Below are positions 34,595 through 41,980 of a stretch of 64,000 nt of DNA, piece by piece. The position numbers and the translations under genes were made by a program. Within the stretch, counting starts at the first letter, position 1; each line of letters opens with the position of its first letter. Source of the DNA: Streptomyces tardus (lineage in GTDB: Bacteria > Actinomycetota > Actinomycetes > Streptomycetales > Streptomycetaceae). The notes below the pieces were generated by a model. The model saw only the letters and a list, made by a program, of their open reading frames with translations, searched no databases and had not been told where the DNA came from. Location of the stretch: NCBI RefSeq assembly GCF_018101125.2, contig NZ_JAELVF020000004.1, positions 434,001 to 498,000 on the forward strand, written 5' to 3'.

Positions 34595-36447
34595 ACCCAT
34601 CCACCCACCAGGCGTGGCAGCGCGCCGGCGAGCGGCTGCTGCTCAAGGCGGTCGAGGAGTTCGCCTACGAGGAGCTGCTCGTCCCCGTGGCCCTCGACCC
34701 CGCCGAGGCGGTCGAGGGCCGAGAGGCGTCGTACCGGCTGGAGTTCGGGGCGGTCCACTGGATCTTCCGCGCTCGCCGGGGCACCTTCGGCACCTGGCGC
34801 GTCACCCCGGGCAGCGCGGTCCGCCACCCCGCCGCCGAGGGCGAGGCGGGACCCGAACGGCTGCTGCTGGACGCCCGCGCCGTGCTCGACTGGGACGGGT
34901 CCACCACCGCCGAGGTGCTGCGCGAACTCACCGCCACCCGCCGCGCCGACGCCCTTTCGCTGGCCGCCGCGCTGCCCGCCGCCGCGCTCGCCGACCTGGA
35001 CCACCTCGATCTGGAGGCCCACCAGGACGGCCACCCCTGCATGCTCCTGAACAAGGGCAGACTCGGCTTCTCCGCCGCCGACACCGCGGCCTACGCGCCG
35101 GAGTCCGCGGGCGAGGTACGGCTGGTGTGGGTCGCCGCGCACACCTCGCTGGCCGCCTACTCGGGGGTCCCGGGCCTGGACGCCGAAACACTGCTCGGCG
35201 AGGAGTTGGACCCCGGCACCCGACAGGGTTTCGCCGACGCGCTCCGCGAGTCGTGCGCGGTCGGCGGTTTCGAGCCGGAGGACTTCGTCTGGCTGCCGGT
35301 GCACCCCTTCCACTGGGACGAGGCCGTGCGGACCCTCTACTGCGCGGAGCTCGCCGAGGGCCGCATCGTCCACCTGGGGGAGGGGCCGGACCGCTACCGG
35401 CCGCTCCAGTCCATACGCACCCTGGCCAACCTCGACCACCCCGGGCGCCGCAACGTCAAGGTGCCGTTGATGATCCGCAACACCCTGGTCTGGCGCGGGC
35501 TCTCGCCGGGGCCCACGCACGCCGCACCCGACATCAGCCACTGGCTGCACCGGCTCCGCGCCGAGGACCCCTTCCTCTCCGACGAGCTGCGCTTCCACCC
35601 GCTCGGGGAGGTCGCCGCCGTCTCGGTGCGCCACCCGCTCTACGAGTCGGTGGCCGACGCGCCCTACCGGTACCACGAGCTTTTCGGCGCGGTGTGGCGC
35701 GAGCCGGTGAGCCAACTGCTCGGCGAGGGCGAACGCGCCCGCACCATGGCCGCGCTGCTGAAGACCGGCTCCGACGGGGCCACCCTGGTGGGCGAGTTGG
35801 TGAACCGCTCCGGGCTCAGTGCCGCGCAGTGGCTCGACCGCTTCCTCGGCGCCCTGCTGCCGGGGCTGCTCCACCATCTCTACCGGTACGGCGTCGCCTT
35901 CTGCCCGCACGGCGAGAACACGGTGATCCTCTACGACGCCCGGGACGTCCCGATCGGCATCGCGGTCAAGGACTTCGCCGAGGACGTCAACCTGCTCCCC
36001 GGCGAACTGCCCGAGTACGCCGCGCTGACCGACCGCGCCCGCGAGGTGCTGCTGCGCTGGCCCGCGCACGAGCTGGCGCACTCGTTGCTGAGCGCCGTCT
36101 TCGCCGGCCACTTCCGGTTCTTCGCCCCGCTGCTGGCCGACGAACTGGACGTGCCCGAGGCCGAGTTCTGGTCCATGGTGCGCCGGGAGATCGAGCGCTA
36201 CCACGACAGCCGGCCCGAACTGGCCGACCGTTTTCCGGAGTTCGGGCTGCTCGCCGCCGACTTCGACCGGGTGGCGCTCAACCGTGAGCAGCTGCTCGGC
36301 GGCGGATTCCACGACCGCGCCGAGCGCGACGAGGGGTTCGACGTCGTACACGGCCGTATCGCCAACCCGCTCGCCGCGCCCGGAGCGCCGGCCGCGCCCG
36401 TCCCACCCGCCGCCGCATCCGGCACGTCCCCCCGGGAGACCCGATGA
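34591..36447 (+). CDS. IucA/IucC family siderophore synthetase 2
   Basis: A 618-residue NIS synthetase only distantly like the first one. It has the HQDGHPCMLLNKGRLGFS ATP-binding block, WLPVHPFHWDEAVR, SIRTLANLDHPGRRNVKVPL, MIRNTLVWRGLS and FCPHGENTVILYD, then a FhuF-like C-terminal half. With two synthetases the operon can make two different amide bonds, for example on the two ends of citrate or on two different amines. The GTG start is preceded by GGAGGAG and overlaps the MFS stop. The last 20 residues are Ala/Pro-rich. Confidence 0.94.
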   Translation: MNPSTHQAWQRAGERLLLKAVEEFAYEELLVPVALDPAEAVEGREASYRLEFGAVHWIFRARRGTFGTWRVTPGSAVRHPAAEGEAGPERLLLDARAVLDWDGSTTAEVLRELTATRRADALSLAAALPAAALADLDHLDLEAHQDGHPCMLLNKGRLGFSAADTAAYAPESAGEVRLVWVAAHTSLAAYSGVPGLDAETLLGEELDPGTRQGFADALRESCAVGGFEPEDFVWLPVHPFHWDEAVRTLYCAELAEGRIVHLGEGPDRYRPLQSIRTLANLDHPGRRNVKVPLMIRNTLVWRGLSPGPTHAAPDISHWLHRLRAEDPFLSDELRFHPLGEVAAVSVRHPLYESVADAPYRYHELFGAVWREPVSQLLGEGERARTMAALLKTGSDGATLVGELVNRSGLSAAQWLDRFLGALLPGLLHHLYRYGVAFCPHGENTVILYDARDVPIGIAVKDFAEDVNLLPGELPEYAALTDRAREVLLRWPAHELAHSLLSAVFAGHFRFFAPLLADELDVPEAEFWSMVRREIERYHDSRPELADRFPEFGLLAADFDRVALNREQLLGGGFHDRAERDEGFDVVHGRIANPLAAPGAPAAPVPPAAASGTSPRETR

Positions 36448-37817
36448 CCACCGACGCACTCGACACCCCGCCCCTGGCACGACTGCGCGCGGAGGTCGCC
36501 GCCGGCCGGGTGCAGGAGGTCATCGTCGCGGTGCCGGACCTCCAGGGACGTCTCCAGGGCAGCCGGCTCTCGGCGGAGCACTTCCTCGACGAAGCCGCCG
36601 AGGAGGGTTTCGGCGCCTGTGTCTATCTGCTGGCCACCGACGCCGAGATGGAGACCGGGCCCGGATACGCCATCGACGCCTGGCAGTCGGGCTTCGGCGA
36701 CTTCGTCCTGCGCTCCGACCCGGCCACCCTCAGGCTCCTGCCCTGGGACGAGGGCACCGCACAGGTCATCGCGGACGCCACCTGGCCCGGCGGGGAGCCG
36801 GTGGAGATAGCCCCGCGCCGCGTACTGCGCACCCAGCTGGACCGGCTGGCCGACCGCGGACTGACGGCCTTCGCAGGCACCGAGCTGGAGTTCCTGGTCT
36901 TCGACGAGACCTACCAGCAGGCGTGGGACCGCAACTACCACGGGCTGCGCCCCGCCACCCGCTACAACGTCGACTACGCCCTCCAGGGCCTGTCCTCCAT
37001 CGAGCCCGTGGTGCGGCGCATCCGCCGCGAGATGGTGCGCGCCGGGCTGCGGATGGAGACCGCGCGCGCCGAGGTCCACCCCGGCCAGTACGAGATCGTC
37101 TTTCGCTACGCCGAGGCGATGGAGACCTGCGACAACCACGTCGTGTTCAAGAACGGCGCCAAGCACATTGCCGCCGAGATGGGCCACGCCCTGACCTTCA
37201 TGCCCAAGTTCGACGGGGGCGAGGGCAACTCCTGCCATCTGCACCTCTCGCTGCGCGGCACCGACGGCGACGCGGCCTTCGCCGAGGAGGACGATCCGGC
37301 GCAGATGTCCGCGCTGATGCGGCACTTCGTCGCCGGGCAGCTGGCCTGCATGGCCGATTTCGCGTTGCTGATGGCTCCGAACATCAATTCCTTCAAACGC
37401 CTCCAGCCCGGCGCCTTCGCGCCCACCGGCATCGGCTGGGGCCGCGACAACCGCACCTGCCCCATACGCGTCGTCGGCAGCGGCCACTCGCTGCGCCTGG
37501 AGCACCGGGTGCCGGGCGGGGACGCCAACCCCTACCTCGCGGTGGCCGCGGCCGTCGGGGCGGGGCTGTACGGCATCGACAACTCCCTGCCGCTGCCCGC
37601 GCCGCACAGCTCGAACGCGCTGGCCGACCCGGAGGTGCCGCAGCTGCCGCGCACCCTCACCGAGGCGCTGCACCGCTGGGAGTCGAGCGAGATCGCCGCC
37701 GCGGTCTTCGGCGAGAGCGTGGTGGCGCACTACGCGCGTGCAGCACGCACCGAGCTGGCCGCCTTCGAGCGCTCGGTCACCGACTGGGAGCGCATCCGGG
37801 GCTTCGAACGCCTCTGA
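36444..37817 (+). CDS. glutamine-synthetase-like gamma-glutamyl-amine ligase
   Basis: A 457-residue enzyme of the GlnA/PuuA superfamily. The metal and nucleotide residues are in FAGTELEFLVFDE, AEVHPGQYEIVF, GNSCHLHLSL and RLEHRVPGGDANPYLA. The loop that in true glutamine synthetase reads PG(F/Y)EAP, with the ammonia-binding Glu, reads PGAFAPTGIGWGRDNRT here. This resembles gamma-glutamyl-polyamine or -amine ligases (PuuA, GlnA3, GlnA4). It probably ligates glutamate to an amine. Its ATGA overlap with synthetase 2 places it in the siderophore operon, an unusual location. Confidence 0.9.
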   Translation: MTTDALDTPPLARLRAEVAAGRVQEVIVAVPDLQGRLQGSRLSAEHFLDEAAEEGFGACVYLLATDAEMETGPGYAIDAWQSGFGDFVLRSDPATLRLLPWDEGTAQVIADATWPGGEPVEIAPRRVLRTQLDRLADRGLTAFAGTELEFLVFDETYQQAWDRNYHGLRPATRYNVDYALQGLSSIEPVVRRIRREMVRAGLRMETARAEVHPGQYEIVFRYAEAMETCDNHVVFKNGAKHIAAEMGHALTFMPKFDGGEGNSCHLHLSLRGTDGDAAFAEEDDPAQMSALMRHFVAGQLACMADFALLMAPNINSFKRLQPGAFAPTGIGWGRDNRTCPIRVVGSGHSLRLEHRVPGGDANPYLAVAAAVGAGLYGIDNSLPLPAPHSSNALADPEVPQLPRTLTEALHRWESSEIAAAVFGESVVAHYARAARTELAAFERSVTDWERIRGFERL

Positions 37818-37911
37818 CCCCACCTCCTCGTGACCGCGCTGACCCCGTGCGCACCTGCGGCACACGCACGGGCGGGGCCGTCAAGCAGAAGCGATATGCC
37901 GCAGCGTGCGC

Positions 37912-37945
37912 CGACAGGGCCGTCCCCCTGAGGGCTGCCCTGTCG
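37912..37945. terminator. 9-bp hairpin after the siderophore operon
   Basis: CGACAGGGC (37912-37920) is complementary to GCCCTGTCG (37937-37945), about 95 bases beyond the last gene of the siderophore operon. It is a moderate candidate for its terminator. Confidence 0.4.
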
Positions 37946-37964
37946 AATGCCGTGCGGAGGCCCG

Positions 37965-38093
37965 GTGATCCTGGTCGACGCCGAATCTGCGGCTGACTGC
38001 ACGCTGCGGTGGCTGTCCACGATCCGCTGCTGGGCCATCGATGACCGCATTGACCCCTTCGTCCGCGCGCACCTCAACTCCGTGAGGTCGTAG
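37965..38093 (+). CDS. possible short ORF or gene remnant
   Basis: A 42-codon frame beginning VILVDAESAADCTLRWLS and ending DPFVRAHLNSVRS. It has GGAGG four bases before the GTG and strongly GC-biased third positions. It looks like the C-terminal part of a larger folded protein, but I do not recognise it. It lies in a 569-base patch (37818-38386) before hicA that otherwise holds hairpins and a tRNA T-arm-like fragment, so a decayed mobile gene is possible. Confidence 0.3.
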   Translation: MILVDAESAADCTLRWLSTIRCWAIDDRIDPFVRAHLNSVRS

Positions 38094-38101
38094 TGGCCTT
38101 G

Positions 38102-38118
38102 CCGGGACTCGCACCCGT
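38102..38118 (-). other. tRNA T-arm-like fragment
   Basis: On the minus strand ACGGGTGCGAGTCCCGG looks like a tRNA T-arm (four base pairs, seven-base loop TGCGAGT against the usual TTCRANY). No matching acceptor or anticodon arms are present. It may be the remnant of a tRNA 3' end left by an integrating element, or chance. Confidence 0.25.
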
Positions 38119-38191
38119 ATCGGGGGAGCGGCTGGTTGGTGCCCGAAGCTCTCCCCGGCCGCAGCTGGATGGGCGGTAAGCCAGGGCACCA

Positions 38192-38242
38192 GCCACACTC
38201 GCAGTGCCGCCGAAGCCCCACCGGCGGCGCTGCGAGTGTGGC
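38192..38242. terminator. 21-bp near-perfect hairpin upstream of hicAB
   Basis: Bases 38192-38212 pair with 38222-38242 over 21 positions with one G-U wobble and a nine-base loop. This is one of the strongest hairpins in the window. It would isolate hicAB from upstream transcription in either direction, or be the end of a small mobile element. Confidence 0.6.
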
Positions 38243-38338
38243 CGGCGAGGGCGCACCCAAGGGTGTGGCGCCAAGCGCTGAGAGCCGAACCGTGCGGGAG
38301 TTTCGAGCAGACATGGAGTTTCGCACTCCGGTTGATGC

Positions 38339-38380
38339 GTCTAGTTCGAATTGACTTGACTCGTCCAGCGTTACTAGACT
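38339..38380 (+). promoter_or_regulatory. hicAB promoter with flanking operator palindrome
   Basis: TTGACT (38351-38356) and TAGACT (38375-38380) are 18 bases apart, a good -35/-10 pair only six bases before the hicA GTG, so the transcript is probably leaderless. GTCTAGT (38339-38345) and ACTAGAC (38373-38379) are inverted copies that flank it and overlap the -10, a natural place for HicB autorepression. A 9-bp direct repeat (GGAGTTTCG at 38297 and 38315) lies just upstream. Confidence 0.55.
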
Positions 38381-38386
38381 TATTCT

Positions 38387-38599
38387 GTGAAGTACAGAGT
38401 TCTGGTCAGGAAGATCAGAGACGCCGCGAGTGCTCAGGGCATCGACTTCGAGATGAAACGCCAGAATGGCAGCCACCAGATGTGGAGCTGCGGCGACATC
38501 TCCGTCGTGATCCCCAAGCACGCCGAGGTCAACGAGATGACCGCCGAGGGGATCTGCAAGCGGTTGGAAACAGCGCTTGGGAAGGACTGGTGGCGATGA
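38387..38599 (+). CDS. hicA: HicA family mRNA interferase toxin
   Basis: A 70-residue HicA toxin with the dsRBD-like fold. It has KYRVLVRKIRDAASAQGIDF, the catalytic His in RQNGSHQMWSC, and VVIPKHAEVNEMTAEGI. HicA proteins cleave mRNA and tmRNA and slow growth until neutralised by HicB. The GTG start lies at the expected transcription start (leaderless). The stop overlaps the hicB start as ATGA, the usual toxin-first arrangement. Confidence 0.92.
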   Translation: MKYRVLVRKIRDAASAQGIDFEMKRQNGSHQMWSCGDISVVIPKHAEVNEMTAEGICKRLETALGKDWWR

Positions 38600-39102
38600 A
38601 AACCTACGAGGTCACGGCCCGACGCTCCGGCGACTGGTGGGCGCTTGAAGTACCCGAGCTGCCCGGAGTCTTCAGCCAGACGAAACGGCTCGACCAGGCC
38701 GACGAGGCTGCCCGGGAAGCCATTGCCCTCATGGCCGACGTCGAACCCGAGGAGGTGCACGTCCGCGTCGCGCCACTGCTCTCCGGTGAGGAGAAGGAAG
38801 CCCTGGCGCGAGTCCGAGAGGCGAGAGCGGAATCGGAGAAGGCTGCGGCAAAGGAGCGCGAAGCCATGCAGTCCGCGGCGGCGATGCTTGCCGAAGGGCT
38901 GAGTCAGCGGGACACGGGACGCATCCTCGGTGTCTCGTTCCAGCGCGTCTCCCAGTTGATAAAGGAACGCTCCAAGGGCGAAGCGCTGAAGGCTGAGGGG
39001 ACGAAGGGCGATCGCGGCTCACGCCGGGCCGAGTCGGATCGGGCGGAGGAGTCGGCCGCACCGGAGCCCGCACCCCGCGGGGAGACACGCTCGGCAGCCT
39101 GA
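38596..39102 (+). CDS. hicB: HicB family antitoxin with HTH domain
   Basis: A 168-residue antitoxin. The N-terminal degenerate RNase H-like HicB domain is KTYEVTARRSGDWWALEVPE, LPGVFSQTKRLDQADEAARE. An Ala/Glu-rich helix follows, then a DNA-binding helix-turn-helix (SQRDTGRILGVSFQRVSQLI) and a charged disordered tail. HicB sequesters HicA and represses the operon. It is longer than minimal HicB proteins because of the C-terminal HTH and tail. A clear terminator follows seven bases after the stop. Confidence 0.88.
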   Translation: MKTYEVTARRSGDWWALEVPELPGVFSQTKRLDQADEAAREAIALMADVEPEEVHVRVAPLLSGEEKEALARVREARAESEKAAAKEREAMQSAAAMLAEGLSQRDTGRILGVSFQRVSQLIKERSKGEALKAEGTKGDRGSRRAESDRAEESAAPEPAPRGETRSAA

Positions 39103-39108
39103 CGCTCG

Positions 39109-39154
39109 GGTCGGAGGGCCCATCCAGCCGGATGGGTGATGGGTCCCTCCGACC
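39109..39154. terminator. hairpin after hicAB
   Basis: GGTCGGAGGG (39109-39118) is complementary to CCCTCCGACC (39145-39154), with a smaller nested hairpin (CCCATCC/GGATGGG) in the loop. It starts seven bases after the hicB stop. Confidence 0.7.
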
Positions 39155-39326
39155 TGAGCCGAGCTCACCGTCCCCCTCGTCGGCGCAGTGCCGGTCCGTG
39201 GTGGCGGCGCCGCATCACGCCGCAGGGCCTGGTGAAGTACCCGCTCGCATGCGACGTGGTCGATGGGCGGAGGGCGCCGAGCGCCTGGGGGAGGTGTGGC
39301 GGGAGGCGATGCGTCCGGGTGTGCGT

Positions 39327-39356
39327 GAGCGGGGGTACGGGCCTGTACCCCCGCTC
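39327..39356. terminator. 12-bp hairpin downstream of the acyl-CoA dehydrogenase
   Basis: GAGCGGGGGTAC (39327-39338) pairs with GTACCCCCGCTC (39345-39356) around a six-base loop. It lies about 120 bases beyond the minus-strand acyl-CoA dehydrogenase stop and separates it from hicAB. No gene is seen in 39155-39475. Confidence 0.65.
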
Positions 39357-39475
39357 GTCAAGGAGATGCGGTCTGTCTCCCAGAACTCTCCCGACCCCCG
39401 TCGACAGGCCGTGAAACGCCCTGCCGAGTCCCCGTGGGCGCAGCCGTCCTCGGAGAGGCGAGGTGCCGTCTGGCC

Positions 39476-40687
39476 TCAGCGGATGTGGCGGCCGGAGATG
39501 GCCCGGGCGATGACCAGTCGCTGGATCTCGCTGGTGCCCTCGAAGATCGTGTAGATCTTGCTGTCGCGGTACATCCGCTCCACCGGGTGCTCCCGGCTGT
39601 AGCCCGCGCCGCCGAGGACCTGGATCGCCTTCTCCGTCGCGCTGACGGCGAGTTCACCGGCCCGCAGCTTGGACATCGAGCCCTGCCCCGCGGTGAAGGA
39701 CTTCTCGTTGCGCGCCATCCACGCCGCCTGCCAGATCAGCAGCCGTACGGCCTCGATCTCGGTGCGCAGATCGGCCAGGGTGAAGGCGATGGACTGGTTG
39801 TCGATGATCGGTCGGCCGAACGCCTCCCGCTCACCGGCGTACTCCAGCGCGTACTCGTAGGCGGCGCGCGCGATGCCGAGCGCCTGGGCGCCGACGGTCG
39901 GCCGGCTGACCTCGAAGGTCGCCATCGCCGCCTGGCCCTTGGATGTCCTGCCCTCGCGGGCGCCCGCCAGTCGGCGGTCGAGGCGCTCCTTGCCGCCGAG
40001 GAGGCAACTGCCCGGCACTCGCACGTCGTCCAGGAAGACGTCGGCGGTGTGCGAGGCGCGCAGCCCCAGCTTCTTGATCTTGCGGCTGCCCTCCAGCCCC
40101 GGCGTCCCGGGCGGCACGATGAACGCGGCCTGCCCGCGCGATCCGAGCCCGGCGTCGACGGAGGCGACCACGACATGGATGTTGGCGATGCCGCCGTTGG
40201 TGATCCATGCCTTCTGGCCGCTGAGCACCCACTCGTCCTTGGCCTCGTCGTACCGGGCGCGGGTGCGCATCGCCGAGACGTCGGAGCCGGCCTGCGGCTC
40301 GGAGACGCAGAAGGCGGCAAGCTGCGGCTCGGACTCGTCGCCGAAGCACTGCGGAACCCATTCGGCGAGCTGGTCGGGCGTGCCGGAGGAGAAGATCCCG
40401 GCGACCGCGAGAGAGGTGCCGAAGAGCGACATGCCGATGCCGGCATCGCCCCAGAACAGTTCCTCGTTGGCGATCTGGAGCGACAACCCGGTCGGGTCGC
40501 CGAAGAGTTCGGCGAGCGACTCGAATCCGTAGAGGCCGATCTTCGCTGCCTCCTGGATGACCGGCCAGGGGGTCTCCTCGCGCTCGTCCCACTCGGCCGC
40601 GGCGGGGCGCACGACGTCCACGGCGAAGCCGTGCACCCACTCCCGCAGATCCTTCTGGTCCTCGTCGAGTTCGAGAGAGAAGCTCAT
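39476..40687 (-). CDS. fadE: acyl-CoA dehydrogenase
   Basis: A 403-residue flavin acyl-CoA dehydrogenase catalysing the first beta-oxidation step. Typical blocks are AAFCVSEPQAGSDVSAMRTR, WVLSGQKAWITNGGIANIHV, KIKKLGLRASHTADVFLDDV, REAFGRPIIDNQSIAFTLAD, QVLGGAGYSREHPVERMYRD and SKIYTIFEGTSEIQRL. The ATG has GAGGAG about ten bases upstream. It ends the fadE-SCP2 minus-strand pair, 14 bases after the SCP2 gene, opposite the TetR gene whose operators lie in the shared promoter. The usual acyl chain length is not readable. Confidence 0.93.
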   Translation of the reverse strand: MSFSLELDEDQKDLREWVHGFAVDVVRPAAAEWDEREETPWPVIQEAAKIGLYGFESLAELFGDPTGLSLQIANEELFWGDAGIGMSLFGTSLAVAGIFSSGTPDQLAEWVPQCFGDESEPQLAAFCVSEPQAGSDVSAMRTRARYDEAKDEWVLSGQKAWITNGGIANIHVVVASVDAGLGSRGQAAFIVPPGTPGLEGSRKIKKLGLRASHTADVFLDDVRVPGSCLLGGKERLDRRLAGAREGRTSKGQAAMATFEVSRPTVGAQALGIARAAYEYALEYAGEREAFGRPIIDNQSIAFTLADLRTEIEAVRLLIWQAAWMARNEKSFTAGQGSMSKLRAGELAVSATEKAIQVLGGAGYSREHPVERMYRDSKIYTIFEGTSEIQRLVIARAISGRHIR

Positions 40688-40701
40688 GTGCGGTGCGCTC
40701 C

Positions 40702-41163
40702 TCAGGCCTTGGGGATGTCGAAGAGGCGAGTGAGACCGGAGGCGAGCGCGACATCGCCGGCGATCTTGAGCTTGCGGGTCATGAACATGGTGACCGGGCC
40801 GGCGTTGCCGGAGACGAGCTTGAGGAACTCGGCGTCGCCCATCAGCAGGGTCACGCGCGGCTCGGCCTCGCTGCGGCCCTCGGTGACGGTGCAGGTTCCG
40901 TCCGAGATCAGGGTCTCGTAGACGACCTCGCTCTCGCCGTCGATCTTCCATCGGATCAGGGCCTCGGTGGAGCCCGCCGCCTCCGGCTTGAACTGCTTCT
41001 CCATCCGACCGAAGACCTCGCCGAGCACGCGGGTCCGCAGCTCGCCCTGAGCCAGCTCCTTGATCTCCTTGTTGGAGAGCTTCTTGACGATGCGGGCGAA
41101 CTCCTCGGGGGAGACGCTGGCGAAGTCGAGCTTGCTCAGGTCGCTGGTGATGTCGTCAGCCAT
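40702..41163 (-). CDS. SCP2 sterol-carrier-domain protein
   Basis: A 153-residue protein with a single SCP2 lipid-binding domain. The family signature is RVLGEVFGRMEKQFKPEAAG, the body ALIRWKIDGESEVVYETLIS, and the end AGDVALASGLTRLFDIPKA. It probably binds fatty acyl or sterol substrates for the oxidation enzymes. The ATG is about 20 bases from the operator palindromes, and the gene is divergent from tetR and co-directional with the acyl-CoA dehydrogenase. Confidence 0.9.
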   Translation of the reverse strand: MADDITSDLSKLDFASVSPEEFARIVKKLSNKEIKELAQGELRTRVLGEVFGRMEKQFKPEAAGSTEALIRWKIDGESEVVYETLISDGTCTVTEGRSEAEPRVTLLMGDAEFLKLVSGNAGPVTMFMTRKLKIAGDVALASGLTRLFDIPKA

Positions 41164-41172
41164 GACCGATCC

Positions 41173-41202
41173 TTACTAAGAAGTAATCTTACTGGGAAGT
41201 AA
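41173..41202. promoter_or_regulatory. two tandem operator palindromes TTACTnnnnAGTAA
   Basis: TTACTAAGAAGTAA (41173-41186) and TTACTGGGAAGTAA (41189-41202) are perfect palindromes with four-base centres, 16 bases apart, between the SCP2 and tetR genes. They are strikingly AT-rich for this genome. A near-identical copy lies in the fabG/thiolase promoter at 44246. They are probable binding sites for the TetR protein encoded beside them. Confidence 0.75.
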
Positions 41203-41231
41203 GGTAGCTCGGGCTGGGTAGGCTGACAAGG

Positions 41232-41891
41232 GTGAAGGAGCAACGCAAGCGCAGAGTGCCACGGCGGATCCGCGAACAGCAGATCATCGACGTGGCGGTG
41301 ACGGTCTTCTCCAAACGCGGCTATCACGCCGCCTCGGTGGACGAGATCGCCGACCTCGCGGGCATTTCCAAGCCGATGGTCTACCTCTACCTGGATTCCA
41401 AGGAAGGTCTGTTCGTCGCCTGCCTGCGGCGCGAGGCCGAGCGCTTGGTGACGGCGTTCCAGGCCGCTGCGCGCGGTCAACAGGGGCCGGACGCGAGGCT
41501 GTACGCAGGCCTGGGGGCCTTCTTCGGCTTCGTCTCCGAGCACCGGGACAGCTGGGTGGTGCTGCACCGCCAGGCGTCAGAGCTGAGCGAGACCATCGCG
41601 GGCGAAGTGGCGCTGGCCAGGCGGGCAGTGATGGAGCAGGTCGCGGGGCTGATCAGCGACGGCATCGCGGAGAGCGGCAGCACCGCCGATCTGCGTGAGG
41701 AGGACGCCGACTTCGTCGCGCACGCGCTCGTGGGCGCCGCCGACTACGTGACCGACTGGATGGAGCGCCATCCGGACCAGGCTCCCGACACCGTCACCCT
41801 GCGGCTGATGAACATGCTCTGGGTCGGCATGCGCAACGTCCTGAACGGCGAGGCGTGGCTGCCGCCGGTCGCGCCGGACCCGCCGCAGTGA
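41232..41891 (+). CDS. TetR family regulator of the lipid cluster
   Basis: A 219-residue TetR regulator with a basic N-terminus (KEQRKRRVPRRIREQQIIDV). The HTH is VTVFSKRGYHAASVDEIADL, AGISKPMVYLYLDSKEGLF. The C-terminal domain is helical and should bind an acyl ligand such as an acyl-CoA. It is similar in type to actinobacterial fatty-acid regulators (FasR/Fad35R-like), but exact orthology is not established. Operator palindromes stand between it and the SCP2 gene. It starts with GTG and lacks a strong ribosome binding site, so the transcript may be leaderless. Confidence 0.88.
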   Translation: MKEQRKRRVPRRIREQQIIDVAVTVFSKRGYHAASVDEIADLAGISKPMVYLYLDSKEGLFVACLRREAERLVTAFQAAARGQQGPDARLYAGLGAFFGFVSEHRDSWVVLHRQASELSETIAGEVALARRAVMEQVAGLISDGIAESGSTADLREEDADFVAHALVGAADYVTDWMERHPDQAPDTVTLRLMNMLWVGMRNVLNGEAWLPPVAPDPPQ

Positions 41892-41926
41892 GCCCGGCCC
41901 CGCCGCCCGCGCCTCCCCGCGAGGGC

Positions 41927-41960
41927 GGCGCCGTACGGAGTTGACGACCCGTACGGCGCC
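41927..41960. terminator. 12-bp perfect hairpin between convergent tetR and maoC
   Basis: GGCGCCGTACGG (41927-41938) is complementary to CCGTACGGCGCC (41949-41960) around a ten-base loop. Placed between two convergent stops, it should end both transcripts. Confidence 0.8.
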
Positions 41961-41980
41961 GAGCCTGCGCGCGAGTCCTG

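Noticed and set aside
33391..36480. Very long minus-strand frame opposite the MFS and second synthetase genes
   Set aside because: It is an antisense shadow produced by GC-rich third positions; the plus-strand proteins have clear family motifs.
38091..38200. Complete tRNA gene on the minus strand near hicAB
   Set aside because: Only a T-arm-like 17-mer is present; no acceptor or anticodon stem can be folded with it.
39132..39554. Plus-strand frame of 140 codons between hicB and the acyl-CoA dehydrogenase
   Set aside because: It begins inside the hicAB terminator, crosses another hairpin and runs antisense into the dehydrogenase gene.
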